Assembly: GCF_027924565.1 (NCBI RefSeq)
Contig: NZ_AP027041.1
Span: forward strand, 186,001 to 250,000
Direction: 5' to 3'
Origin: Lysobacter auxotrophicus
Lineage (GTDB): Bacteria > Pseudomonadota > Gammaproteobacteria > Xanthomonadales > Xanthomonadaceae
DNA length: 64,000 bases
A program made the position numbers and the translations under genes. This document shows, piece after piece, positions 53,118 to 63,949 of the stretch. The notes beneath the pieces are model-generated. The model made no database searches, was not told the DNA's origin, and saw only the letters and a list, made by a program, of their open reading frames with translations. Numbering within the stretch: position 1 is the stretch's first letter; each line of letters starts with the position of its first letter.

Positions 53118-56100
53118 ATGACCAGCACCGCCGAACTCAGCTCGCCGTCCTCGGCGAACACCGCGCTCACCAATTCGGTGCTCGACACCGACTACTCGCT
53201 GGAGCACAAGTACAGCCGCGAGAAGGGCCGCATCTACCTGTCGGGCGTGCAGGCGCTGGTGCGACTGCCGCTGATGCAGCGCCTGCGCGACGAAGCCGCC
53301 GGGCTGAACACCGCCGGCTTCATCTCCGGCTATCGCGGTTCGCCGCTGGGCGGGTTCGACCTGGAACTGTGGCGCGCGCGCAAGTTCCTCGAGAACGCCG
53401 GCGTGAAGTTCACGCCCGGCCTCAACGAGGACCTCGGCGCGACGATGGTCTGGGGCACGCAGCAGACCAACCTGTTCCCCGGCGCGAAAGTGCAGGGCGT
53501 CTACGGCATGTGGTACGGCAAGGGCCCGGGCGTGGACCGCACCGGCGACGTGTTCAAGCACGCCAACGCCGCCGGCACCTCGCAATACGGCGGCGTGCTC
53601 GCGCTGGCGGCCGACGACCACGCCTGCCGTTCCTCGACGCTGCCGCACGGTTCGGAAGACGAATTCGTCAGCGCGATGATGCCGATCCTCAACCCGGCCG
53701 GCGTGCAGGACATCCTCGACATGGGCCTGGTCGGCTGGGCGATGTCGCGTTACACCGGCCGCTGGGTCGGCTTCAAGACGATCGCCGAGACGGTGGAATC
53801 CTCCGCATCGGTCGACGTCGATCCGATGGCCACGCGCATCGTGCTGCCGGAGGATTTCGAGATGCCGGAAGGCGGGCTCAACATCCGCTGGCCCGATCCG
53901 CCGATGAACCAGGAAATGCGCCTGCACAAGTACGCCGTGAAGGCGGCGCAGGCGTTCGCACGCGCAAACCACCTCGACCGCGTGGTCATCGACTCGCCGC
54001 GCGCGCGGCTGGGCATCGTCACCACCGGCAAGTCGTACCTCGACGTGCTGCAGGCGCTGGAATACCTCGGCCTGGACGAGCAGGCCTGCGCGGACCTGGG
54101 CATCCGCGTCTACAAGGTCGGCATGACCTGGCCGCTGGAGCCGGTGGGCATCACGCGTTTCGCGCAGGGCCTGGAAGACATCGTCGTCGTCGAGGAAAAG
54201 CGCGCCTTCATCGAGCGGCAGATGAAGGAAACCATGTACAACTGGAGCGGCCAGCGCCCGTCCATCGTCGGCAAATACGACGAGAACGGCGAGTGGATCC
54301 TGCCGTCCACGGGCGAACTCACACCGGCCACCATCGCCGGTGTCATCGGCCGCCGCATCCAGCGTTTCCACGACAGCGAACACATCCGCAACGTCATGGC
54401 GTGGATGGCGGAGAAGGAATCCGAACTCGCGCTGCCGCGCGCCGTGTTCCCGCGCGTGCCGCATTACTGCTCGGGCTGCCCGCACAACACCTCGACCGTC
54501 GTGCCGGAAGGTTCGCGCGCGCTGGGCGGCATCGGCTGCCATTACATGGTCACGTGGATGGACCGCAGCACCGACACCTTCACCCACATGGGCGGCGAAG
54601 GCGTCACGTGGTCGGGGCAGGCGGCGTTCACCGAAACGCCGCACGTGTTCCAGAACCTGGGCGACGGCACGTACTTCCACTCCGGTTCGCTGGCGATCCG
54701 CCAGTCGGTCGCCACCGGCGTGAACATCACCTACAAGATCCTCTACAACGACGCCGTCGCGATGACCGGCGGCCAGCCCGTCGACGGCACGTTGAGCGTT
54801 CCGCAGATCGCGCACCAGGTGCGCAGCGAAGGCGTGCAGACGATCATCCTGGTCTCCGACGACATCGCGAAGTGGAGCAAGCGCGAGATCTTCCCCAGCG
54901 ACATGGAATTCCATGACCGCAAGGAGCTCGACACCATCCAGAAGCGCCTGCGCGAAACGAAGGGCACGTCGGTGCTCATCTACGACCAGACCTGCGCGAC
55001 CGAGAAGCGCCGTCGTCGCAAGCGCGGCAAGATGGTCGATCCGGCCAAGCGCGTGATGGTCAATTCGCTGGTGTGCGAAGGCTGCGGCGATTGCGGCAAG
55101 AAGTCGTTCTGCGTGTCCGTGCTGCCGAAGGAAACCGAGTTCGGCCGCAAGCGCGAGATCGACCAGTCCAACTGCAACAAGGACTACTCATGCGTCAACG
55201 GCTTCTGCCCGAGCTTCGTGACGGTGGAAGGCGGTGGCCTGCGCAAGAAGAAGGGCAGCAGCGCGAAGGATCGCCTTGCCGATCTTCCGATGCCGAAGAT
55301 CGCCAGCGACCTGTCGCAGCCCTGGAACATCCTCATCACCGGCGTCGGCGGCACGGGCGTGGTGACCATCGGCGCGCTGCTCGGCATGGCCGGTCATCTG
55401 GAAGGCAAGGGCGCGACGGTGCTCGACCAGACGGGCCTGGCGCAGAAGGGCGGCGCGGTGACCACGCACATCCGCATCGCACGTAACCCGGCGGACATCC
55501 ACGCCGTGCGCATCGCTGCCGGTGAAGCCGACCTCGTGCTCGGCTGCGACATGGTGGTCGTCAACGATTACTGGGCGCTGTCGAAGGTGCGCGCCGGCCG
55601 CTCCAACGTCGTGCTCAACAGCTACGAAGCGATGCCGGGCACGTTCACCACGCGTCCGGACATGCAGTTCCCGGCGGCGGACATCATCTCGGCGGTGAAG
55701 GTCGCGCTCGGCGGCAGCGATCCGCACGTCGTCGACGCGACGCAGCTCGCCACCGCGCTGATGGGCGATGCGATCGCGACGAACCTGTTCATCCTCGGCT
55801 ACGCGTGGCAGCACGGCCTGGTGCCGCTGTCGATGGAATCGCTGATGCGCGCCATCGAACTCAACGGCGCGGCGATCGAGATGAACAAGACCGCGTTCGC
55901 GTGGGGCCGTCTTGCGGTGATCGATCCCACGGCCGTGATGGAAGCGGCGGGCCTGATCCGCAACGCGCCGACGCTCGCCGAAGCGACGCCGGGCGCGCTG
56001 CCGATGCTGTCGCCCGGCGCGTGGGAAGGCAACGAGTGGGGCGCGACGTCTGCGCCGCGCAACACGCGCCGCGAGGACGAGCTTCGCCACGTACCGGCGC

Positions 56101-56804
56101 ACGGCGGCGACAACGTCGCGTTCATGCCGCTGGATGACGAACGCCTGTCGCGTTCGCTGGACGAGATCGTCGAGCGTCGCGTGAAGTTCCTCACCGATTA
56201 CCAGGATGCGAAGTACGCCCGGCGTTACAGCGATCTCGTCGCCAAGGTGCACGCGGCCGAGCGCAACGTCGCCGGCACGACCGACCTCACCGAGGCCGTC
56301 GCGCGTTACGCGTTCAAGCTGATGGCGTACAAGGACGAGTACGAAGTCGCGCGCCTGTACACCAGCGGCGAATTCCAGCGTCGCCTGGAGCAGCAGTTCG
56401 ACGGCGACTACAAACTGAAGTTCCACCTCGCGCCGCCGCTGCTGGCGAAGAAGGACGCGCAGGGCCGTCTGATCAAGCAGGAATTCGGCCCGTGGGTGTT
56501 CACCGCGTTCAAGTGGATGGCGAAGCTGCGCTTCCTGCGCGGCGGCGCGTTCGACATCTTCGGCAAGACCGAAGAGCGGAAGATGGAGCGCCAGCTGATC
56601 GAGGAATACTTCCGCACGATCGACGGCCTGCTCGGCAAGCTGGACCGTTCGAACGTCGACCTCGCGGCGGAAATCGCGAGCATCCCGGAACACATCCGCG
56701 GCTACGGCCACGTCAAGGAAGACCACCTCCACAAGGCGAAGGCCCGCGAGGCCGAGCTGCTGAAGGAGTGGAGCAATCCGCTGCGGATCGTGAAGGTGGC
56801 TTGA
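53118..56804 (+). CDS. Indolepyruvate ferredoxin oxidoreductase family protein
   Basis: A fused alpha/gamma enzyme of 1228 residues. The N-terminal part holds the pyrimidine-binding and TPP domains (ISGYRGSPLGGFD; PHYCSGCPHNTSTVVPEGSR; MGGEGVTWSGQAAF), with a ferredoxin-like cysteine cluster CEGCGDCGKKSFC and SCVNGFCPSF near residues 650-700, and the C-terminal gamma domain (ITGVGGTGVVTIGALLGMAG, about 740-930). It oxidatively decarboxylates aryl or branched 2-oxo acids, reducing ferredoxin. It needs no partner gene. ATG 53118 follows GCCGGAGCCACGC. A terminator follows. Confidence 0.92.
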   Translation: MTSTAELSSPSSANTALTNSVLDTDYSLEHKYSREKGRIYLSGVQALVRLPLMQRLRDEAAGLNTAGFISGYRGSPLGGFDLELWRARKFLENAGVKFTPGLNEDLGATMVWGTQQTNLFPGAKVQGVYGMWYGKGPGVDRTGDVFKHANAAGTSQYGGVLALAADDHACRSSTLPHGSEDEFVSAMMPILNPAGVQDILDMGLVGWAMSRYTGRWVGFKTIAETVESSASVDVDPMATRIVLPEDFEMPEGGLNIRWPDPPMNQEMRLHKYAVKAAQAFARANHLDRVVIDSPRARLGIVTTGKSYLDVLQALEYLGLDEQACADLGIRVYKVGMTWPLEPVGITRFAQGLEDIVVVEEKRAFIERQMKETMYNWSGQRPSIVGKYDENGEWILPSTGELTPATIAGVIGRRIQRFHDSEHIRNVMAWMAEKESELALPRAVFPRVPHYCSGCPHNTSTVVPEGSRALGGIGCHYMVTWMDRSTDTFTHMGGEGVTWSGQAAFTETPHVFQNLGDGTYFHSGSLAIRQSVATGVNITYKILYNDAVAMTGGQPVDGTLSVPQIAHQVRSEGVQTIILVSDDIAKWSKREIFPSDMEFHDRKELDTIQKRLRETKGTSVLIYDQTCATEKRRRRKRGKMVDPAKRVMVNSLVCEGCGDCGKKSFCVSVLPKETEFGRKREIDQSNCNKDYSCVNGFCPSFVTVEGGGLRKKKGSSAKDRLADLPMPKIASDLSQPWNILITGVGGTGVVTIGALLGMAGHLEGKGATVLDQTGLAQKGGAVTTHIRIARNPADIHAVRIAAGEADLVLGCDMVVVNDYWALSKVRAGRSNVVLNSYEAMPGTFTTRPDMQFPAADIISAVKVALGGSDPHVVDATQLATALMGDAIATNLFILGYAWQHGLVPLSMESLMRAIELNGAAIEMNKTAFAWGRLAVIDPTAVMEAAGLIRNAPTLAEATPGALPMLSPGAWEGNEWGATSAPRNTRREDELRHVPAHGGDNVAFMPLDDERLSRSLDEIVERRVKFLTDYQDAKYARRYSDLVAKVHAAERNVAGTTDLTEAVARYAFKLMAYKDEYEVARLYTSGEFQRRLEQQFDGDYKLKFHLAPPLLAKKDAQGRLIKQEFGPWVFTAFKWMAKLRFLRGGAFDIFGKTEERKMERQLIEEYFRTIDGLLGKLDRSNVDLAAEIASIPEHIRGYGHVKEDHLHKAKAREAELLKEWSNPLRIVKVA

Positions 56805-56845
56805 GCGATGGTGTGAGTGCGACGGCGGTCGTGTCGCGAGCATCG

Positions 56846-56879
56846 AGGAACGCCGCTTCGGCGGGGTTCCTTGTTCTTG
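56846..56879 (+). terminator. Intrinsic terminator of the oxidoreductase gene
   Basis: GGAACGCCGC-TTCG-GCGGGGTTCC forms a stable stem with a TTCG loop, followed by TTGTTCTT, about 42 bp after the stop. Confidence 0.85.
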
Positions 56880-56940
56880 CAGGTCGGCGGCCGAAGGAGG
56901 TCGGCGCAAGGTCGTCGCCGGCCAACCGTTCCACCGTCTC

Positions 56941-57043
56941 GCCGTCATCCCGGCGAAGGCCGGGACCCGGCCTGTTACGCACGGGAACTCCATTCAACGG
57001 CCAAACCAACCCACCGTCATTCCGGCCTTCGCGGGAATGACGA
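56941..57043. repeat. Inverted pair of family C palindromes
   Basis: GCCGTCATCCCGGCGAAGGC then CGGGACCCGG at the left and CACCGTCATTCCGGCCTTCG then CGGGAATGACG at the right, about 40 bp apart. With the terminator this accounts for the gene-free stretch 56805-57133. Confidence 0.75.
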
Positions 57044-57133
57044 TCAAAAACGACCGCTGTCATGCTGGGCGATTACAGAGAGCACGCAACCTGCTGACAG
57101 CCCGCTGGCAGCAGCCCGCGCGACAATGCGCGC

Positions 57134-57511
57134 ATGGACACCGCGCGCCTCAAACGCTACTGCGCCGCCTTTCCCGCCGCCCAGGAAGTGCTGCACGGCG
57201 AGCCATCGAACATCCTCGTCTACTCGGTCGGCGGGAAGACCTTCGCGTACTTCAAGACCAGCGAGCCGGAGCGCTGGCGTTTCAGTTTCCGGACGACGCC
57301 GGAGCGCTTCGTCGAACTGACCGACCAGCCGGGGATCAAGCCGGCGCGATGGATGGGGCGCTGGTACTGGGTGACGGTCGTCGATGTCCGCCGCATGCCG
57401 GAGGACTACCTGCGCGAACTGGTGACATGGTCGTATCGGCGAGCGCTGGGGACGCTGAGCGGGAAACGGCGCCGTGAGCTGGTGGGGGATGAGGCGTTCG
57501 TTGCGCGCTAG
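57134..57511 (+). CDS. MmcQ/YjbR-family DNA-binding-like protein
   Basis: A 125-residue protein of the MmcQ/YjbR fold: MDTARLKRYCAAFPAAQEVL, the VGGKTFAYF strand, RFSFRTTPERFVELTDQPGI and GRWYWVTVVDVRRMP are family features, with a closing basic helix (SGKRRRELVG). The fold resembles bacterial DNA-binding domains but members are uncharacterised. It stands alone between repeats. Confidence 0.85.
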   Translation: MDTARLKRYCAAFPAAQEVLHGEPSNILVYSVGGKTFAYFKTSEPERWRFSFRTTPERFVELTDQPGIKPARWMGRWYWVTVVDVRRMPEDYLRELVTWSYRRALGTLSGKRRRELVGDEAFVAR

Positions 57512-57551
57512 AACGCAAGCGTGGAACGTTCATGCGGCCCCCATGCGCGTC

Positions 57552-57774
57552 TCACCGTCATCCCGGCGAAGGCCGGGACCCAGGCCGTCACCATGTCCGA
57601 TAGTGATGTCCCGGTCTCATCATTCCAATGACAGCCGGATCCATCTGCGTCGCGATGTGCTCAGCGGAACGAAGATCAAGATGGGTTCCAGCTTTCGCTG
57701 GAATGACGAAGCGCAAGCACCGCGGTCGGATGCCATGACAGCCTGGGTCCCGGCCTTCGCCGGGATGACCGTGA
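57552..57774. repeat. 223-bp element with 38-bp inverted ends (family C)
   Basis: TCACCGTCATCCCGGCGAAG then GCCGGGACCCAGGC-GTCA at the left and its near-exact inverse (TGACAGCCTGGGTCCCGGCC then TTCGCCGGGATGACCGTGA) at the right. The middle includes a third hairpin, TTCCAGCTTTCGCTGGAA. It occupies most of the gene-free stretch 57512-57910; I see no gene in it. Confidence 0.8.
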
Positions 57775-57825
57775 AGCAGGTGAAGCGGATGGAACGTCTC
57801 GCGTCGCGATCAACGTCGACGTCTT

Positions 57826-57860
57826 AAAAACAACAACGCCGGCGCAAGGCCGGCGTTGTT
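57826..57860 (-). terminator. Intrinsic terminator of the MHS symporter gene
   Basis: AACAACGCCGGC (57832-57843) pairs perfectly with GCCGGCGTTGTT (57849-57860). On the minus strand it is followed by GTTTTTAAG. It lies about 50 bp after the symporter stop. Confidence 0.9.
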
Positions 57861-57910
57861 GCATGAAACATCAAACCTCTATCGGGCGATCAATCCCGAT
57901 GGAACTTCCG

Positions 57911-59575
57911 TCAATCGTACGCCGTGATATCCACGTCCTTCGTCTCGCGCAGGAACAGCGAGCCGATCACGAAGGTCATCAGCGCGATGATGATCGGGTA
58001 CCACAGGCCGTAGTACATGTTGCCCGTGGCCGCGACCAGCGCGAAGGCGATCGTCGGGAGGAAGCCGCCGAACCAGCCGTTGCCGATGTGGTACGGCAGC
58101 GACATCGACGTGTAGCGGATGCGCGTGGGGAACAGTTCCACCAGCCAGGCGGCGATCGGGCCGTACACCATCGTCACGTAGATGACGAGGATGGTGAGGA
58201 TCAACAGCACCATCGGCTTGTTGATGCGCTCCGGATCGGCCTTCTCGGGATAGCCGCCCGCGGTCAGCGCCTTCTTCAGTTCACCCGTGAACGCGTCGCC
58301 CTTCGCCTTGCTGTCGTCCTTCGACAGGCCCGCGCCTTCGAAACTCTGCACTTCCACGTCGCCCACCGTCACGCGCGCGACGCTGCCCGGAGGAGCCGCC
58401 TGGATCGTGTACGGGATACCGGCCTTGGCCAGCGCGGCGGTCGCGATATCGCACGAGTTGGTGAACACCTTCTTGCCCACCGGGTCGAACTGGAACGAAC
58501 ACGTACGCGGATCGGCGTGCACCACGGCCGGCGCGTTGGCGCTGGCTTCGGCGATGGCCGGGTTGGCGTAGTGCGTAAGCGCCTTGAACAGCGGGAAGTA
58601 CGTCAGCGCGGCGATCAGGCAGCCGGCCATGACGATCTTCTTGCGGCCGATCTTGTCGCTCAACCAGCCGAAGAAGATGAAGAACGGCGTGCCGATGGCG
58701 AGCGCGGCGGCGATCAGCAGCCACGTCGTCGTCGCGTCGACTTTCAGCGACTGCGTGAGGAAGTACATCGCGTAGAACTGGCCCGCGTACCACACGACGG
58801 CCTGGCCGGCGGTCGCGCCCAGCAGCGCGAGCAGCACGATCTTGCCGTTCTTGGTGAAGAAGCTTTCGGTGATCGGCGCCTTGGACTGCTTGCCCTCGGC
58901 CTTCATCTGCTGGAACAGCGGCGACTCGTTGAGCTGCATGCGGATCCACACCGACACGCCCAGCAGCACGATCGACAGCAGGAACGGAATGCGCCAGCCC
59001 CACGCCTCGAACGCCTCGGTGCCCAGGTACGTGCGCACGCCCAGGATCACCAGCAGCGACAGGAACAGGCCGATCGTCGCGGTGGTCTGGATGAAGCTCG
59101 TGTACAGGCCGCGCTTGCCGTGCGGGGCGTGCTCGGCCACGTACGTCGCCGCGCCGCCGTATTCACCGCCCAGCGCCAGGCCCTGCAGCAATCGCAGGAT
59201 GATCAAAATCGCCGGTGCCGCGAAGCCGATCGACGCGTAGTTCGGCAGGATGCCGACGAGGAACGTCGACAGGCCCATGATCACGATGGTGACCAGGAAC
59301 GTGTACTTGCGGCCGATCATGTCGCCGAGGCGGCCGAACACGATCGCGCCGAACGGACGCACCGCGAAGCCGGCGGCGAACGCGAGCAGCGCGAAGATGA
59401 AGGCGCTGGTTTCGTTCAACCCGCTGAAGAACTGCTTGGCGATGATCGCCGCGAGCGACCCGTACAGATAGAAGTCGTACCACTCGAACACGGTGCCCAG
59501 GCTGGAGGCGAAGATGACCTTCTTGTGCCCCTGGCTGAGGGTGCCCTCTTTCGTATTTGCGGTGATGGTGGACAC
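57911..59575 (-). CDS. MFS metabolite:H+ symporter (MHS family) with periplasmic insert
   Basis: A 554-residue transporter from GTG 59575 (GGGGCGAG upstream). MHS-family marks are SSLGTVFEWYDFYLYG, RPFGAIVFGRLGDMIGRKYT and LQGLALGGEYGGAATYVAEH. Twelve spans are expected. About 115 extra residues lie between spans 9 and 10 (about 335-450), predicted periplasmic, with two cysteines (DPRTCSFQF, TNSCDIA) that could pair. Substrate is likely a carboxylate: the gene is 11 bp after the DcaP-like porin and near acs. KgtP/ShiA-like relatives carry other acids, so specificity is uncertain. Confidence 0.9.
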   Translation of the reverse strand: MSTITANTKEGTLSQGHKKVIFASSLGTVFEWYDFYLYGSLAAIIAKQFFSGLNETSAFIFALLAFAAGFAVRPFGAIVFGRLGDMIGRKYTFLVTIVIMGLSTFLVGILPNYASIGFAAPAILIILRLLQGLALGGEYGGAATYVAEHAPHGKRGLYTSFIQTTATIGLFLSLLVILGVRTYLGTEAFEAWGWRIPFLLSIVLLGVSVWIRMQLNESPLFQQMKAEGKQSKAPITESFFTKNGKIVLLALLGATAGQAVVWYAGQFYAMYFLTQSLKVDATTTWLLIAAALAIGTPFFIFFGWLSDKIGRKKIVMAGCLIAALTYFPLFKALTHYANPAIAEASANAPAVVHADPRTCSFQFDPVGKKVFTNSCDIATAALAKAGIPYTIQAAPPGSVARVTVGDVEVQSFEGAGLSKDDSKAKGDAFTGELKKALTAGGYPEKADPERINKPMVLLILTILVIYVTMVYGPIAAWLVELFPTRIRYTSMSLPYHIGNGWFGGFLPTIAFALVAATGNMYYGLWYPIIIALMTFVIGSLFLRETKDVDITAYD

Positions 59576-59586
59576 GTTCTCGCCCC

Positions 59587-61053
59587 TTAGAAGTTGTACT
59601 TCACATGCGTCTGCAGGCGGTTGAGCTCGCCGCGGTCGCCGTTCTCGAGTTCACGCTGGCCCCAGATCAGTTCCGCGCCGAGGTCGAGCTTGGGAAGCGG
59701 CGTGTAGATCAGGTTAACGTGCGCGGATTGCGCGCCCTTGGTGATGCCAAGGCCGGTGAAGTCCACGTTCTGGTCGTAGTCGGCGCGCGAATAGAACACG
59801 TTCGTGCGCAGCTTCGGACTGAACACGTGGCGCCAGCCGACGAAGCCGGCGATGACGTCGATGTTGTCCAGGTCGCCGGTGGAATCGAGCACCGCGTCGT
59901 TGTTCAACGCCAGGCCGATGTAGCGGCCGATGCCGCTGCCGCCGGTGACCATGTAGCGGATGTCGTCGTTCTTGCCGAGGTTGAACTTGCCCGACACGCT
60001 GAGGCCGTAGCCGGTGGTGTCGTCTTCCACCGCCGGACGCGCCGGCGCGGTCGGCGTGGCCGGCACGCCCGCGGTCTGGTACTTCAGTTGGCGCACCAGG
60101 CCGGCGATGCCGAAGTGGCCCCAGTCGCCCTTGAACGTGTAGCGGCCGGTCAGGTCGGGCATCGGGCCGTCGTCGCCGGCGATCTGCGCCATGTTGCCGT
60201 TGAACGGCGTGTACACCGTCTCCGGGTTCTCCATCGAGAACGACCACGGGCCGTTGGTGTAGCGCAACTGCGCCTGGCGCACGAACACGGTGCCTTCGGT
60301 CGGGCCGAGGAAGTCGACTGTGTCCGGCAGCGCGGCGGTGTCCTGGAAGTTCGTCCAGGTCTGGCCGGCCAGCCAGTTGTTCCACTGCACGTAGGCCTGT
60401 CGCAGCGTGAGCGCGTAGGTGTTGGTCGCGACCTCGTTGCCGGTGAAGGCCGTGCTGCCGCCACCGAACAGATCGAACTCCAGGTACGCCTTCAGCTTGT
60501 CGTCGTTCTGGGTGACGCTGTCGACACCGAACCAGAAGCGCGAGAAGTTCGTGCCCATGTCGGTATCGGTGCCGCCTTCGCGCAGGTGGCCCTGTCCGAC
60601 GGGAATGGCCTTGGGCACGTAGAACAGGCGGCCGACGGTGCCATCGGGGATGTCGCCGTCGTTGGTCGAGGTGACGGACGCATCGAGCTTGATGAAGCCG
60701 CCGTAGTAGAACGTCGAGTTCGGATTGGCGGTCGGCGTGATCGTCGTGCCCTGGATCGGCGAGACCTTTGGCGCTCCGGCCGTGGCCGTTGCCGGTGCCG
60801 CAGCGGCCGGCGCCGCGGGCGCGGTGGCCTGCGCGGTCTTCACCTCGCTGATCTGGGTCTGTTGCTGCTGCTGTTGCGCCACCAATTGCTGCACCATCGC
60901 TTCGAGCTGGGCGACGCGGGCCTCCAGCTCCTTCTCCTTCGCGGTCTGCGCGAAGGCCATCCCCGGCAGCGCCAGCGCGATGAGCAATGCGGCGGCGAGC
61001 GGGCGGCGACGCACGGTCGCGGCCTTCGACGTCGAGGCAATGCTTGCGGACAT
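59587..61053 (-). CDS. DcaP-like trimeric outer-membrane porin
   Basis: A 488-residue outer-membrane protein. Signal peptide ending ALPGMAFAQT. A coiled-coil (KEKELEARVAQLEAMVQQL, residues about 38-65) with a run of glutamines precedes a 16-strand-like barrel starting at STFYYGGFIKLDASVTS and ending with HVKYNF. The coiled coil plus DcaP-type barrel is typical of dicarboxylate-permeable porins. It is the first gene of a unit with the MHS symporter. ATG 61053 follows GGGAGGGAATC. Confidence 0.88.
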   Translation of the reverse strand: MSASIASTSKAATVRRRPLAAALLIALALPGMAFAQTAKEKELEARVAQLEAMVQQLVAQQQQQQTQISEVKTAQATAPAAPAAAAPATATAGAPKVSPIQGTTITPTANPNSTFYYGGFIKLDASVTSTNDGDIPDGTVGRLFYVPKAIPVGQGHLREGGTDTDMGTNFSRFWFGVDSVTQNDDKLKAYLEFDLFGGGSTAFTGNEVATNTYALTLRQAYVQWNNWLAGQTWTNFQDTAALPDTVDFLGPTEGTVFVRQAQLRYTNGPWSFSMENPETVYTPFNGNMAQIAGDDGPMPDLTGRYTFKGDWGHFGIAGLVRQLKYQTAGVPATPTAPARPAVEDDTTGYGLSVSGKFNLGKNDDIRYMVTGGSGIGRYIGLALNNDAVLDSTGDLDNIDVIAGFVGWRHVFSPKLRTNVFYSRADYDQNVDFTGLGITKGAQSAHVNLIYTPLPKLDLGAELIWGQRELENGDRGELNRLQTHVKYNF

Positions 61054-61138
61054 GATTCCCTCCCACGGAAAACGCCGGACGCCATGCCCGACATGCCCCG
61101 AGCCTGCGGCGCCATCGCGCTGCACAACCATTCCCCAT

Positions 61139-61166
61139 TGGTCGTAAGCGGACGCGACTACGACCA
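61139..61166. promoter_or_regulatory. Operator-like palindrome between porin and acs
   Basis: TGGTCGTA (61139-61146) and TACGACCA (61159-61166) are perfect 8-bp arms around a 12-bp spacer, 86 bp from the porin start and 108 bp from acs. Its size suits a LuxR-type response regulator dimer, and one is encoded after acs. Confidence 0.65.
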
Positions 61167-61273
61167 TCGTCTAAACCAGCGCGGATGAGGCCCGACAGCG
61201 AATGCGGCACACTGGCGGTTCCGGCCGTCCACGACCGCCGAATGCCTTCCGCCAAGCCGTTCCGGAGCCCGCC

Positions 61274-63226
<1,953 letters not shown>

Positions 63227-63241
63227 CGCGAAGCCGCACGC

Positions 63242-63910
63242 ATGCCCACGCTCCTCATCGCCGACGACCACCCGCTGTTCCGCGAAGCACTGCGTGGCGC
63301 GGTCGCGCGCGTGCTTCCCGACGCGCAGCTGCGCGAGGCCGACAGCGTCGAAGCGCTGTACACGCTGGTCGAAGCCGAACCCGACGCCGACCTGCTGCTG
63401 CTCGATCTCAACATGCCGGGCGCGCAGGGTTTCAGCGCGCTGGTGCACCTGCGCGCGTTGCATCCGCAGTTGCCGATCGTCGTCGTCTCGGCGCGCGAGG
63501 AGCCCACGGTGATGCGGCGCGCCCTCGACCACGGCGCCGTCGGCTTCATCCCGAAATCCGCCGACGCCGCGACGCTGGGCGAGGCGATCACGCGCGTGCT
63601 CGACGGCGATCGCTGGGCGCCCGCGGTCGCGCTTTCGGCTCCGGCCGCGCACGCCGACGAACACGATGCGGCGCAGCGGCTTCGCGACCTCACGCCGCAG
63701 CAGTTCCGCGTGCTGCAGATGCTGGGCGCGGGCCTGCTCAACAAGCAGATTGGGTACGAACTCGGCGTGTCGGAAGCCACGGTGAAGGCGCACGTCACCG
63801 CGATCCTGCGAAAGCTCGGCGCCAGCAACCGCACGCAGGCCGTGCTGATCGCTGGCCGCCTCGCGCTCGACCCCGGCGCGTTCGTGCCGCCGCCGGAAGA
63901 GGCGGACTAA
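63242..63910 (+). CDS. LuxR-type response regulator
   Basis: A 222-residue NarL/FixJ-type regulator. Receiver: acidic pocket Asp8-Asp9, phospho-acceptor Asp55 in LLLLDLNMPG, Lys in GFIPKSAD. The HTH at about 150-205 contains RDLTPQQFRVLQMLGAGLLN, NKQIGYELGVSEATVKAHVT. It starts 15 bp after acs, so it is co-transcribed. In other proteobacteria regulators of this kind control acs and acetate or alcohol use; here the TGGTCGTA palindrome upstream of acs is the likely site. No sensor kinase is in the window. Confidence 0.92.
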   Translation: MPTLLIADDHPLFREALRGAVARVLPDAQLREADSVEALYTLVEAEPDADLLLLDLNMPGAQGFSALVHLRALHPQLPIVVVSAREEPTVMRRALDHGAVGFIPKSADAATLGEAITRVLDGDRWAPAVALSAPAAHADEHDAAQRLRDLTPQQFRVLQMLGAGLLNKQIGYELGVSEATVKAHVTAILRKLGASNRTQAVLIAGRLALDPGAFVPPPEEAD

Positions 63911-63949
63911 GGTTCAATCGAGCGGCGGGCTGAACCGCTGCATCGCCGA

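Noticed and set aside
60865-60895. Repeated CTG/TTG triplets near the porin start as a possible microsatellite or phase-variation tract
   Set aside because: They encode a short Gln run in the coiled coil and are mixed codons rather than a pure repeat.
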